The notes below the pieces were generated by a model that saw only the letters and a list, made by a program, of their open reading frames with translations, searched no databases and was not told the DNA's origin. Below, piece after piece: positions 1-8,759 of a DNA stretch of 64,000 nucleotides. Made by a program: the position numbers and the translations under genes. The first letter of the stretch is position 1; every line of letters starts with the position of its first letter. Origin of the DNA: Allorhizobium ampelinum S4 (GTDB taxonomy: Bacteria > Pseudomonadota > Alphaproteobacteria > Rhizobiales > Rhizobiaceae); the NCBI RefSeq assembly GCF_000016285.1, contig NC_011989.1, positions 1,987,001-2,051,000 of the forward strand. Direction: 5' to 3'.

Positions 1-992
1 TGCTGCATATTCTGGCCGCCGCCTATGAAGGCGAGATTGATTTCAATCTTGATGATATTGACCAGTTGTCGCGTCGCGTGCCGTGCCTGTCCAAGGTGGC
101 ACCGGCCAAGCAGGACGTGCATATGGAAGACGTTCACCGTGCAGGCGGCATCATGCGCATTCTCGGCGAGCTGGATCGTGGTGGCTTGATCAACCGCGAC
201 TGCCCAACCGTTCATGCGCCAACACTGGGCGATGCTATCGACCGTTGGGATATCACGCGCACCAACTCTGAAACCGTGCGCGAGTTCTTCCGCGCTGCCC
301 CCGGCGGCGTGCCAACGCAAGTGGCGTTTTCGCAGTCTTCTCGCTGGGATGAGCTGGACATGGACCGCGAAAATGGCGTTATCCGCTCGGTTGAAAAGCC
401 ATTCTCCAAGGATGGTGGTCTGGCGGTGTTGAAGGGCAATATCGCCTTGGATGGCTGCATCGTCAAAACCGCTGGTGTCGATGAAAGCATCCTGAAATTT
501 ACCGGTCCGGCCAAGGTCTATGAAAGCCAGGATTCGGCAGTCAAGGCCATTCTCAGCAATGAGGTCGTGGCAGGCGACGTTGTGGTCATCCGCTACGAAG
601 GACCGAAGGGCGGCCCGGGCATGCAGGAAATGCTGTACCCAACCAGCTACCTGAAATCCAAGGGCCTCGGCAAGGTCTGCGCCCTGATCACCGACGGCCG
701 CTTCTCCGGCGGCACATCGGGCCTGTCCATTGGCCACGTCTCGCCAGAAGCGGCGAACGGTGGCACCATCGGCCTGGTGCGCAACGGCGACACCATCGCC
801 ATCGACATCCCGAACCGTACCATCGAACTGATGCTGTCCGAAGGCGAGCTCGCCGCCCGCCGCGTCTCACAGGATGCCGCTGGCTGGAAGCCTGCTGAGC
901 ACCGCAAGCGCAAGGTGACAACGGCGCTGAAAGCCTATGCTGCGTTTGCGACGTCGGCAGATTTGGGCGCTGTGCGGAAATTACCGGAGTAA
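1..992 (+). CDS. ilvD: Dihydroxy-acid dehydratase, C-terminal part
   Basis: Partial gene: the frame is open from base 3 of the window and ends at TAA 990-992, giving the last 329 residues of a protein that is usually about 612 residues. IlvD dehydrates 2,3-dihydroxy-isovalerate and 2,3-dihydroxy-3-methylvalerate to the 2-keto acids in valine and isoleucine synthesis, using an Fe-S cluster, in the cytoplasm. The visible part contains the family signature [12 protein letters not shown] near its end and the [11 protein letters not shown] segment. The cluster-binding cysteines lie upstream, outside the window. A clear hairpin follows the stop, so this gene probably ends a transcript. Identification is confident. 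Confidence 0.96.
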   Translation, partial: LHILAAAYEGEIDFNLDDIDQLSRRVPCLSKVAPAKQDVHMEDVHRAGGIMRILGELDRGGLINRDCPTVHAPTLGDAIDRWDITRTNSETVREFFRAAPGGVPTQVAFSQSSRWDELDMDRENGVIRSVEKPFSKDGGLAVLKGNIALDGCIVKTAGVDESILKFTGPAKVYESQDSAVKAILSNEVVAGDVVVIRYEGPKGGPGMQEMLYPTSYLKSKGLGKVCALITDGRFSGGTSGLSIGHVSPEAANGGTIGLVRNGDTIAIDIPNRTIELMLSEGELAARRVSQDAAGWKPAEHRKRKVTTALKAYAAFATSADLGAVRKLPE

Positions 993-1020
993 ACGTCGGA
1001 TATTTGAAATGTTCCTGAAC

Positions 1021-1060
1021 GCCGTCGCAAAATTGCCTTTGCGACGGCGCTGTCGTTTTA
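1021..1060 (+). terminator. Terminator hairpin after ilvD
   Basis: A perfect 11-bp stem (GCCGTCGCAAA at 1021-1031 pairing with 1038-1048) with a 6-nt loop lies 29 bp after the ilvD stop. The sequence after the stem is only moderately T-rich (GTCGTTTTATT). It may also serve the convergent VOC gene that ends at 1062. Confidence 0.7.
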
Positions 1061-1061
1061 T

Positions 1062-1547
1062 TCACAACTCAGCACGGTTGTTCATCTGCTCCCACTCCGT
1101 AAATGTCACAGTGCCACTGATCTCCGGCCGAGGTGTTTCGTGTAAAACCGTTATGAATTCGAGGGAATGGCCATCAGGATCATCAAAATAGACGCTTGCG
1201 GCTGGCACCCAAGGAAATACAACAGGCTCGTTGATCTCTGTACTGCCGCCGCCACGACGTGGAACAACACCTCTTGATTTAAGATACTCAGGTGCACGAA
1301 GTATTTCGTCTAGGGTGGTCTGAAACGCGATATGCAGTCTCATTCGCAACGGTGAACTGTGAATAGACCAAAGGCCAAGCATGGATCGGTCCCGTCCTCC
1401 GACCCAGAAAAACGCTACATTGCGGCTCGGTATTCTATGAGCAAATTCCAAACCCACGACGTCTCGATAAAAGTCGATTGACCGGTCAAGATTGGAAACA
1501 GTGAGGTGGGTCTCATACAGCCCTTTTATTGCAATCATGTGCATCAA
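1062..1547 (-). CDS. VOC-family (glyoxalase/bleomycin-resistance fold) protein
   Basis: A 161-residue protein with the paired beta-alpha-beta-beta-beta layout of the vicinal oxygen chelate superfamily. Likely metal ligands are the His in ETHLTV near the N terminus, the His in LHIAF in the middle and the Glu in HSLEF near the C terminus. Family members are metal-dependent lyases, dioxygenases or drug-binding proteins; the substrate cannot be read from the sequence. Translation could start at the first or at the closely following Met codons. The gene stands alone and converges on ilvD. A perfect SoxR-type operator within a promoter with a 19-bp spacer lies 60-90 bp upstream, which suggests induction by redox-cycling compounds. 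Confidence 0.85.
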   Translation of the reverse strand: MMHMIAIKGLYETHLTVSNLDRSIDFYRDVVGLEFAHRIPSRNVAFFWVGGRDRSMLGLWSIHSSPLRMRLHIAFQTTLDEILRAPEYLKSRGVVPRRGGGSTEINEPVVFPWVPAASVYFDDPDGHSLEFITVLHETPRPEISGTVTFTEWEQMNNRAEL

Positions 1548-1606
1548 CTCCTTATTCTGCCCTCCGCGTAAAATTGCGCTGGCAGGCTTGGTTTGGGTTG
1601 ATAGTG

Positions 1607-1637
1607 TTTGTAGAACCTCAACTTAAGTTGAGGTCAA
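1607..1637 (-). promoter_or_regulatory. SoxR-type operator and promoter for the VOC gene
   Basis: Read on the minus strand, -35 TTGACC (1637-1632) and -10 TACAAA (1612-1607) are separated by 19 bp, the long spacer typical of MerR-family activators. The spacer is centred on the perfect palindrome CCTCAACTTAAGTTGAGG (1616-1633). E. coli SoxR binds CCTCAAGTTAACTTGAGG in the same position. The promoter points at the VOC gene that starts at 1547. That SoxR acts here is inferred; no soxR gene lies in the window. Confidence 0.75.
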
Positions 1638-1709
1638 TAGTGTCTCTATAAAAATGTCGAGGGAGAAACCGAAGGATGAAGAGCCTCGCCTCCTTAAATT
1701 ACCAACATT

Positions 1710-2702
1710 TTACTGCCTGATCGCACTGGAATAATCCGCTGGTGAATTCCCCGCTGCTTGTCCTTTGGCGCTGATGGCAGCACGTTTGCGCAATTCCGGT
1801 TCCGGCAGCTTCCAGACTGATGCTCCATGCTCGGCAAGATAGCCTGGCAGGTAGCCCGACAGCAAAACGCGATAATCGGTTGGAATGCCGGGTTCAATCT
1901 GGCGGGCAAGATCAAACACCACTGTGGTGCAATTGGTGGTGATTGTGTCGTAGAATTTTGGCTGTTTGGCGAGCTGATCGGCCGAATTCACGTAATTCAA
2001 AAACAAGGCGCGCATCGCCTGTTTGGGAATATCCAGCGGGTAAAGATAGGTGTCTTCCTTGCGCATATTGGTGCGAAGATAGAGAATATCCCGCTCATCC
2101 GCGGCGAGAAAAGCCAGTTCATAGGTTTTGAAAAAGCCTGCAATCGATGAATAGGATTCGGTCTTCTCGCGCCGCGTTTCCACCGAGAACACCACGCGCT
2201 GACCATCCTCAAAACCGAAGCTAATGAGCGTATGGGCAATGGCATCCATGCCCCAATAGGACAGGACCATATCGGCCTCATTCAGCTTGTTGAGATCATA
2301 TTGCCGCGTCTCCCATTTTGCATCGGCAACAGTGTCGCTTGTCCAGTTGAAGTTTCGCACATTCTGGAGCGTGACAATGCTGTTCTCAACGCTCCCGGTG
2401 ACAGTCCTCGACACATCCGTCGCCCAATCGCGATCAAGACTCGGTTTGATCGAGTGCCACCAGATACCAACGACGACCAGGCTCAGCACAAAAAGGCCGA
2501 CCGATGCGAGCAGTGACTTTCGGCCCAACGAGATGATGGCGAGTACAAATACCAGCCAAAGCCCAGCTGCAGCTCCCCGAACATATTCTGGCCCGGGAAT
2601 GCGATACCAGAGCGCCAGAGCAATCCAGCCTGTGGCAACGAGTGCTGCCAGAACCAGAAGAGAAAGCAGGATCACACTGATAAAACGAAGAAGAAGTTTC
2701 AT
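1710..2702 (-). CDS. DUF4105 (Lnb N-terminal-like) membrane protein
   Basis: About 330 residues. Three hydrophobic segments occupy roughly the first 100 residues, followed by a soluble domain with the DUF4105 pattern: the RREKTESYSS region, a DILYLRTN stretch and the TTNCTT motif whose Cys resembles a papain-like nucleophile. The family includes the N-terminal domain of bacterial lacto-N-biosidase-like proteins; its activity is not established. The start at 2702 is preferred because GGAA sits six bases upstream and the protein then begins MKLLLRF; an ATG at 2714 is also possible. The gene is monocistronic as far as visible, and no substrate or partner can be assigned. Confidence 0.75.
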   Translation of the reverse strand: MKLLLRFISVILLSLLVLAALVATGWIALALWYRIPGPEYVRGAAAGLWLVFVLAIISLGRKSLLASVGLFVLSLVVVGIWWHSIKPSLDRDWATDVSRTVTGSVENSIVTLQNVRNFNWTSDTVADAKWETRQYDLNKLNEADMVLSYWGMDAIAHTLISFGFEDGQRVVFSVETRREKTESYSSIAGFFKTYELAFLAADERDILYLRTNMRKEDTYLYPLDIPKQAMRALFLNYVNSADQLAKQPKFYDTITTNCTTVVFDLARQIEPGIPTDYRVLLSGYLPGYLAEHGASVWKLPEPELRKRAAISAKGQAAGNSPADYSSAIRQ

Positions 2703-2883
2703 GCCGCATTCCATTTTTCCACGGCGCTTATCCGCGTACCTGACTGATAATGGTCAAGAATATAGCGAGTAAGTGCGGTTTAACAATGATCAGCGGGAGG
2801 ATGAATGGGCGGGATCCAAGTCGTAAAGAACGGTGTTTCTGGAGTCCGTCTGGTTCAGAATGCATCAACGGACCTTGCCAATT

Positions 2884-3516
2884 TCAGTTTCTCGTGCCCA
2901 GAGCTAAGCGGCAGGCCAAACCAGTAAAGACCGTCGCAAGAAGATATTGAGGCAGTTTTGGAAAGCGACGCACTGATGAAAGATGGTTGCGTATCCGGCT
3001 GCCGAGGAGGATGACCACGCCATTCACGAACATTCCGATGACATTCAAGACCGTGGCAAGCAGCAGCATTTGCACGAGCAGAGAGCCTTGTTCCGGGTTT
3101 ACGAATTGCGGAAACAGGGCAAGAACGAAAAGCGCCATTTTGGGATTGAGAAGATTGGTCGCAAGACCTTCTGTAAAAATGCGTTTGCCAGAGAGGCGCT
3201 TGAGTGACGATTGAGGAGAGAAGCCTGCACCTTGTGACCGTATCGTCTTATAGGCAAGGTACAGCAAATAGATGCAGCCGGCCCAACGCACGATCTCATA
3301 GGCGACGGGAACAGTGAGGAAAAGTTGCGATAGTCCAAGGGCAGCAGCCGTTGCGTGACAATAGCAACCAAAGGCAATGCCCGCATATGTCAGAAATCCA
3401 GCCGACCGGCCTTGGCTAACACTGCGCGATGCAATGAGCAGCATATCCGGGCCGGGAGTGGCTGTGAGAACCAATGAGGCCGCGGCAAAAAGCATGAATG
3501 TAGAAAAATCCGGCAT
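2884..3516 (-). CDS. LysE/RhtB-family amino-acid exporter
   Basis: A 210-residue inner-membrane protein with about six hydrophobic segments and the N-terminal family motif TATPGPDMLLI, plus the conserved LLNPKMALF segment in the middle. Members export amino acids such as threonine, homoserine lactone or lysine; the substrate here is unknown. The start at 3516 is chosen because GAGGGATGTT directly precedes it; the frame is open further upstream to 3576 without a comparable site. A second, only distantly similar member lies at 14662-15285. Confidence 0.9.
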   Translation of the reverse strand: MPDFSTFMLFAAASLVLTATPGPDMLLIASRSVSQGRSAGFLTYAGIAFGCYCHATAAALGLSQLFLTVPVAYEIVRWAGCIYLLYLAYKTIRSQGAGFSPQSSLKRLSGKRIFTEGLATNLLNPKMALFVLALFPQFVNPEQGSLLVQMLLLATVLNVIGMFVNGVVILLGSRIRNHLSSVRRFPKLPQYLLATVFTGLACRLALGTRN

Positions 3517-3665
3517 AACATCCCTCGATATAATGGAGCCGGAATTCTTGATTATCATCCGGGACGTTGAATGCAATCTGTTTTTGAGGTTAAGGCCTCA
3601 ATCACCTTATAGGTCATGCTCCGCCGTGCGCCGAGCCGCTGATAACGTCGAAATGCTATCGAAGG

Positions 3666-3696
3666 TGTCACCCTCAAGATAAGCCCGAGGGTGACA
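3666..3696. terminator. Stem-loop downstream of purB
   Basis: A 10-bp perfect stem (TGTCACCCTC / GAGGGTGACA) with an 11-nt loop in the gap between purB and the LysE gene, 46 bp beyond the purB stop on the minus strand. There is no T-tract on either side, so it may be an mRNA 3' stabilising hairpin or a dispersed repeat rather than an intrinsic terminator. Confidence 0.45.
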
Positions 3697-3742
3697 TGAT
3701 CCAAAACAATCCCATTAAAATTCAGCGCTTTTCAGGTGTTTT

Positions 3743-5044
3743 TCACCCAAAAACCCGCTTGAAAATCGTATCGACATGCTTGGTATGATACCCAAGGTCA
3801 AACTTCTCACGAATTTGCTCTTCGCTTAGAGCTGCGCGCACCTCAGCATCTCCCAGCAGTTCTTCCAAAAAGTCCTTGCCCTGTTCCCAGACCTTCATGG
3901 CGTTGCGCTGCACGAGGCGGTAGCTGTCTTCGCGGGAGACGCCGGCTTGGGTGAGCGCCAGCAGCACGCGCTGGCTCATGACGAGGCCGCGGAATTTGTT
4001 CATGTTTTTCAACATGTTTTCCGGGTAAATCACCAGTTTTTCAACAACGCCAGCCAAACGGTTCAGGGCGAAATCGAGCGTGATGGTGGTGTCGGGGCCG
4101 ATGGCGCGTTCAACGCTGGAGTGGCTGATGTCGCGCTCGTGCCAAAGCGCCACATTTTCCATGGCAGGCACGACCGACATACGCACGAGGCGGGCGAGGC
4201 CGGTGAGGTTTTCGGTCAGCACAGGGTTGCGCTTGTGCGGCATGGCCGATGAGCCCTTCTGGCCCGGAGAGAAGAACTCTTCGGCTTCCAACACCTCGGT
4301 GCGCTGCATATGGCGGATCTCAATCGCGACGTTTTCAATCGACGAGGCAATAACGCCCAAAGTGGCGAAGAACATCGCATGGCGGTCGCGTGGGATGACC
4401 TGCGTGGAGACCGGCTCTGGAACGAGGCCGAGCTTTTCGCAGACATGTTCCTCGACGCTGGGGTCGATATTGGCAAAGGTGCCAACCGCACCGGAAATAG
4501 CACCCGTGGCAATTTCAGCGCGGGCGTTGACGAGACGGGCGCGGTTGCGCTCCATTTCGGCGTAGAACCGGGCAAAGGTCAGCCCCATGGTGGTGGGTTC
4601 GGCGTGAATGCCATGGCTGCGGCCAATGCGAACCGAATCCTTGTGCTCAAAGGCGCGGGTTTTCAGCGCGGCCAGCACGCGGTCCATATCAGCCAAGAGC
4701 AGATCGGCAGCGCGGACCAGCTGAATGTTAAAGGTCGTGTCCAGCACGTCCGAGGAGGTCATGCCCTGATGCACGAACCGGCTGTCGGGGCCGATAAACT
4801 CTGCCAGATGGGTGAGGAAGGCGATGACATCATGCTTGGTGACGGCTTCGATTTCGTCGATGCGGGCCACGTTAAACTCGGCAGCACCACCCTTTTCCCA
4901 GATGGTTTTGGCGGCGTCCTTCGGGATCACACCCAGCTCAGCCAGCGCGTCGCAGGCATGGGCCTCGATCTCGAACCAGATGCGGAATTTGGTTTCGGGC
5001 GACCAGATGGCGACCATTTCTGGCCGGGAATAACGCGGGATCAT
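3743..5044 (-). CDS. purB: Adenylosuccinate lyase
   Basis: The 433-residue length is normal for the short PurB class. The enzyme acts twice in purine synthesis: it releases fumarate from SAICAR and from adenylosuccinate. The fumarase/aspartase superfamily signature GSSAMPHKRNP is intact, with the flexible catalytic loop around it, and the N terminus MIPRYSRPEMVAIW is typical of PurB. The active-site histidine segment TSSDVLDT is also present. It appears to be transcribed alone, downstream of DUF2259 on the same strand with about 90 bp between. Confidence 0.97.
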   Translation of the reverse strand: MIPRYSRPEMVAIWSPETKFRIWFEIEAHACDALAELGVIPKDAAKTIWEKGGAAEFNVARIDEIEAVTKHDVIAFLTHLAEFIGPDSRFVHQGMTSSDVLDTTFNIQLVRAADLLLADMDRVLAALKTRAFEHKDSVRIGRSHGIHAEPTTMGLTFARFYAEMERNRARLVNARAEIATGAISGAVGTFANIDPSVEEHVCEKLGLVPEPVSTQVIPRDRHAMFFATLGVIASSIENVAIEIRHMQRTEVLEAEEFFSPGQKGSSAMPHKRNPVLTENLTGLARLVRMSVVPAMENVALWHERDISHSSVERAIGPDTTITLDFALNRLAGVVEKLVIYPENMLKNMNKFRGLVMSQRVLLALTQAGVSREDSYRLVQRNAMKVWEQGKDFLEELLGDAEVRAALSEEQIREKFDLGYHTKHVDTIFKRVFG

Positions 5045-5132
5045 CGGCTTGATCTTTCTTGCATGAATAACCTATGCCGCCCCATAGCAAACATAGCAGC
5101 CGATCTCAACGGCAACGGCGCGAAAGGTGGTG

Positions 5133-5864
5133 TCAGGGCTTGATCGGCACGGCGAGCCAGCGCCCGTCGGAGCCTTCGGAAGAGGGGTTCATGACAAGAA
5201 CCAGCGCGATCTGCACCACATTGCCGCCAGGAACCTGATAGGTGACGACGCCGCCGAGCCTGTAGCCTGTGGGACAGCGGCGGCTGGCGGGCACATGGCC
5301 GTCTTCATAGACCACTTTGTCTTGCTTGGCGCCGTTGATCTGCGTCATCTTCAGACGAAAGCCCTTGATGGTCTGTACCTGGTCCTTGCAGGCGGCAGGG
5401 GCGCCTTCGTCCAGCTCTTCCAGCGTCAGTGTATTGGGCTCACCCACTGTCGGCTGGGAAGCGTGAACACGGTAGCTGAGCACATGCGGATCGGTGCCGA
5501 TCTCGCTTAGGGGATTGAAGGCAACCACTTCACCGGGATGATCCAGCAGGCCACGGTCCTGAACGGTTTTGGCCACCTGATCCATGCTCTGCTTGCGGAT
5601 CGCGGCCATGCTGGCCTTGTCATCATCACCGCGCAGGCGCACCGGCGTATCCGGCAGGAACGTATTGTTGTTGAGATCGATGGCAAAAATATTCGAATAG
5701 GGCGTGTTGACGCCGCTCTGAACCCCATATTCCTCGAAGGCAAAGACGGACCCGTCGGCGGAAAAGCCGATGGGGCGAACGGCGGCGATATCGCCTGCCG
5801 CAGCGGGCAGGGCGGCAAGGCTGCCCACGGCAACCATTGCTGCGGAAAGCCAGTGAAGTTTCAA
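5133..5864 (-). CDS. DUF2259 predicted secreted protein
   Basis: 243 residues with a cleavable signal peptide (hydrophobic core to about residue 20, then ALPAAAGD). The mature part matches the DUF2259 pattern: a beta-rich N terminus with SADGSVFAFEEYG and two late cysteines. The function of the family is unknown. Its start overlaps the rpe stop by 4 bp, so it is translationally coupled to rpe. This pairing says it is co-expressed but does not explain its role, since the product should be periplasmic and Rpe is cytoplasmic. Confidence 0.8.
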   Translation of the reverse strand: MKLHWLSAAMVAVGSLAALPAAAGDIAAVRPIGFSADGSVFAFEEYGVQSGVNTPYSNIFAIDLNNNTFLPDTPVRLRGDDDKASMAAIRKQSMDQVAKTVQDRGLLDHPGEVVAFNPLSEIGTDPHVLSYRVHASQPTVGEPNTLTLEELDEGAPAACKDQVQTIKGFRLKMTQINGAKQDKVVYEDGHVPASRRCPTGYRLGGVVTYQVPGGNVVQIALVLVMNPSSEGSDGRWLAVPIKP

Positions 5865-6538
5865 GACCGGCCTCCTTCAGCGGCATGGCGCAATGCCGTC
5901 ACCGTCTCACGATAGGCATCGATACCCTGGCCCTTGTATATGGCAGATCCTGCCACCAACACGTTGGCACCGGCCTTTGTGGCAATCGGCGCTGTCTCCA
6001 CGGTGATGCCGCCATCGACTTCCAGTGCAATTGGCCTATCGCCAATCAGCGCCCTTGCCTGGGCGATCTTGTCCGCCGCAGCCGGGATAAAGCTCTGCCC
6101 GCCAAAGCCGGGATTGACACTCATGATCAGGATCAGATCCACATCATCAATGACATTTTCCAGCATGGAGACCGGCGTGGCCGGATTGATCGATACGCCA
6201 GCTTTCTTGCCCAAGGCGCGAATGGTTTGCAGCGAACGATGCAGATGCGGCCCGGCTTCGGCATGAACGGTGATGTAATCACATCCCGCATCGGCAAAGG
6301 CAGCCAGGAACGGATCGGCAGGGGCAATCATCAGATGGCAGTCGAACACCGCTTTGGTATGGGGCCGTAACGCCTTGATAACCGCCGGGCCGAAAGAGAT
6401 ATTCGGCACGAAATGGCCATCCATCACATCGAGATGAATCCAGTCGGCGCCCGCCTCCACAACATCGGCAACTTCAGCCCCCAGCCGGGAAAAATTGGCG
6501 GCGAGGATCGAAGGGGCGATCAGCAGCGGAGGTGTCAT
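5861..6538 (-). CDS. rpe: Ribulose-phosphate 3-epimerase
   Basis: A 225-residue TIM-barrel enzyme that interconverts ribulose 5-phosphate and xylulose 5-phosphate in the pentose-phosphate pathway and the Calvin cycle. Visible hallmarks are APSILAANF near the N terminus, the metal-binding HLDVMDGHFVPN and FDCHLM segments, the SVNPGFGGQ phosphate loop and the catalytic-Asp segment EVDGGI. Length is standard. It is the first gene of a two-gene unit with the DUF2259 gene (4-bp overlap). Confidence 0.97.
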   Translation of the reverse strand: MTPPLLIAPSILAANFSRLGAEVADVVEAGADWIHLDVMDGHFVPNISFGPAVIKALRPHTKAVFDCHLMIAPADPFLAAFADAGCDYITVHAEAGPHLHRSLQTIRALGKKAGVSINPATPVSMLENVIDDVDLILIMSVNPGFGGQSFIPAAADKIAQARALIGDRPIALEVDGGITVETAPIATKAGANVLVAGSAIYKGQGIDAYRETVTALRHAAEGGRS

Positions 6539-6731
6539 TTATCTCATTCTTTCGAAATAGCGGATGTCGTGCCGCTCATAGCATTCCCGCATTAGCGCGA
6601 CAACCTTTCCTGTGGCCCGGATTGCGAAAGTCGGTTGATTTTACAGCCGCTTTGCGGGCGATCATGATCCGGCCTTGGACAGGTGCGACAGCCGGGTTAT
6701 GAATGCTTGGAGATGACCTATGGGAGGAAAT

Positions 6732-7493
6732 ATGGGCAGGTTTGTGATCATCACCGGCGGCAGCACGGGCATAGGGCGCCAGCTGGTCCAGGCTTTTGCC
6801 GGTCTGGGCGACACGGTGGCCTTCAGCTATCTCGGCGACGATGCACCGGCCAAAAGCCTGGTGTCCCTGATGGAGCAACAGGGCCGCAACGTGCTGGCCC
6901 TTTCCGCCGATGTCGGCGACGGAGACACCGTCGAGCAATTCTTCAACCAGGCCTGTGCCTGGGCCAAGGCAAGCCCGGCTGTCCTCATCAACAATGCCGG
7001 TGTGCAGACCTGGTCCAGCCTGCTCGATCTCTCCGAAAAAGACTGGAACCGGGTGATCCGCACCAATCTGACCGGGACATTTCTCAATACCAAGGCGGCT
7101 GCAAGCCGGATGGTGGCAGCTGGTAACGGTGGCGCCATCGTCAATATCGGCTCGGGCTGCAACAAGCTCGCCTTCCCGAATCTGGTTGATTACACCGCCT
7201 CCAAGGGCGGGGTCGAGCAATTCACCAAAGTGGCCGCCGTCGAACTGGGGCCGCATGGCATCCGGGTCAATTGCGTTGCCCCCGGTGCCATTGCCACGGA
7301 ACGAACCTATGAGGAAGCGCCTGACTATGGCGAAGTCTGGGGCAAGGTCACGCCACTGCGCCGGGTGGGGACGCCGCAGGATATTGCCGGCCCCGTGCTC
7401 TATCTCGCCAGTGACGCGGCTGGCTTCGTGACCGGTCAGACGCTCTGGGTCGATGGCGGCCTGTTTACACGGCCAGTTTGGCCTTACGAATAG
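6732..7493 (+). CDS. Short-chain dehydrogenase/reductase (SDR)
   Basis: 253 residues of the classical SDR type. The cofactor motif TGGSTGIG lies at the N terminus, NNAG follows beta-4, the catalytic pattern is S...YTASKGG, and the VAPGAI and C-terminal TGQTLWVDGG segments are all present. It should be an NAD(P)(H)-dependent oxidoreductase of the FabG/glucose-dehydrogenase kind; the substrate is not readable. GGAGG at 6722-6726 fixes the start at the ATG at 6732 rather than the ATG at 6720. It converges on the binding-protein gene with only 10 bp between stops. Confidence 0.9.
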   Translation: MGRFVIITGGSTGIGRQLVQAFAGLGDTVAFSYLGDDAPAKSLVSLMEQQGRNVLALSADVGDGDTVEQFFNQACAWAKASPAVLINNAGVQTWSSLLDLSEKDWNRVIRTNLTGTFLNTKAAASRMVAAGNGGAIVNIGSGCNKLAFPNLVDYTASKGGVEQFTKVAAVELGPHGIRVNCVAPGAIATERTYEEAPDYGEVWGKVTPLRRVGTPQDIAGPVLYLASDAAGFVTGQTLWVDGGLFTRPVWPYE

Positions 7494-7503
7494 CCGCTTG
7501 GCG

Positions 7504-8592
7504 TTATTCGCTGAGTGGACGCGACGGCTGAAAACTACCGTCACGCCATTCCTGCAATTGAAACGGATTGTCGCTGAGTTCGTGGCCGTCGGTAAAGGAC
7601 AGCGAGCCGATGACGGTCTCAGCCTTGGTCTTGCTGATCGCTTCAGCCAATGACGGTTCGTTCAATGCCGCCGCCGCATGCAGAAACTGGACGCTGGCAA
7701 AAGCGGGCAGGGCATAGCCATCCGCTGCGCTGCCCTGTATTCGTAGCGCATCAACCGCCTTCTGTGCGCTCGGCATTCTGGCATAATCCGGCGTTATCAC
7801 GGCCAATACCCCGTCTTGCAGTGGAACGGGCCGATCTACCGCCCTCATTGCCTCGCCACCCATCAGCGTCAGGGGAATATTTTCGGCCTTGGCATCGCGG
7901 GCGATGATCGAGACATCGCTACGGTCACCGCCGATGAAGACATTGGTCGCGCCCGTCTTCTTCAAGCGCCGCACCAAGGCAATTTGTTGCTCCTGAGCCG
8001 GGCGGTAAGTATCAGTGAAAACCGGTTTCATGCCGCGCTGTTCCAGCGACGCTCGGATGGCTTCCACCAGTTCACGGCTGCGGATCGTGCCGTCATCGAG
8101 AAGCGCGAAAGCCGTTCCCGCCCATTGGCTGACGATCACATCCACCAGCTTTTCGCTTTCCGCTTTGGTGCTGGGTGCCAGCCGAAAAAGCGGCCATTGG
8201 TTCTTCAAGGCATCTTCCATAACGGTGGGCCAGCGCACTGAAAGCGTCACAGCCGGAATACCAGCCGGGCCAAGCTTGGCCAGCAAACCATCAAGGCTTT
8301 CGCTGCACAGAAATCCGATCGCCGCATCGACCTTCGCTGTCACAAGCTTGTCGGCAATCGCCGCGCCAGTGGCTGTAGCGCATGGCTCGTCAATCACAAC
8401 CAGCGTATCACCGCTTTGTTTTGCCGCAGCGTCTGCCCCCGCCCGCATCTGCTGACCAAGAACGGCATAAGGCCCGCCCTGCGGCGCAACCAACCCGATG
8501 GTAAGGGCAAATGCACCCGGCGCTGCTAACGCATAGCCTATGCCGAACAGCAGTGAAAAAACGCGTAATATCATTTCAATCCGGATCATCAT
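7504..8592 (-). CDS. Periplasmic substrate-binding protein (branched-chain amino-acid type)
   Basis: 362 residues. An N-terminal signal peptide ends near APGAFA, and the mature part begins LTIGLVAPQGGPYAVLGQQM, the usual opening of the LivJ-like (Peripla_BP_6) fold. It should deliver a small solute to a HAAT-type ABC transporter. No permease or ATPase gene lies nearby, so it is an orphan in this window, and it may be a sensor or a partner of a distant transporter. The start is uncertain among Met codons 1, 2 and 7. Confidence 0.8.
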   Translation of the reverse strand: MMIRIEMILRVFSLLFGIGYALAAPGAFALTIGLVAPQGGPYAVLGQQMRAGADAAAKQSGDTLVVIDEPCATATGAAIADKLVTAKVDAAIGFLCSESLDGLLAKLGPAGIPAVTLSVRWPTVMEDALKNQWPLFRLAPSTKAESEKLVDVIVSQWAGTAFALLDDGTIRSRELVEAIRASLEQRGMKPVFTDTYRPAQEQQIALVRRLKKTGATNVFIGGDRSDVSIIARDAKAENIPLTLMGGEAMRAVDRPVPLQDGVLAVITPDYARMPSAQKAVDALRIQGSAADGYALPAFASVQFLHAAAALNEPSLAEAISKTKAETVIGSLSFTDGHELSDNPFQLQEWRDGSFQPSRPLSE

Positions 8593-8669
8593 GAATTTTC
8601 AGTTACCTTAGCGGCACAGCAACAGCAAGGGAATGAAAATGTCCAGGTCGTAGCCGTAAGATGCTGCTG

Positions 8670-8718
8670 GAGCATAATGGTTTCGTAAAACCGCTTCACA
8701 CTTTTACGCATCATGCTC
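8670..8718. repeat. Nested inverted repeat of the rhizobial dispersed type
   Basis: The outer arms GAGCAT (8670-8675) and ATGCTC (8713-8718) enclose an inner pair CGTAAAA (8684-8690) and TTTTACG (8702-8708). The sequence resembles short 'gcatgatgcgnaaaagtgtgaagcggtttt' elements that I remember from many rhizobial intergenic regions. A fragment of similar sequence (GCATGATTTTCTCCGAAAAC) lies near 16286-16305. Function is unknown. Confidence 0.55.
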
Positions 8719-8759
8719 TATAGCCATTCTTGACAAGCAAATTGGCAAGGAGTGCAGGC

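Noticed and set aside
6576..7544. 322-codon minus-strand ORF opposite the SDR gene
   Set aside because: It covers a clear SDR gene with intact motifs and shows no protein family character.
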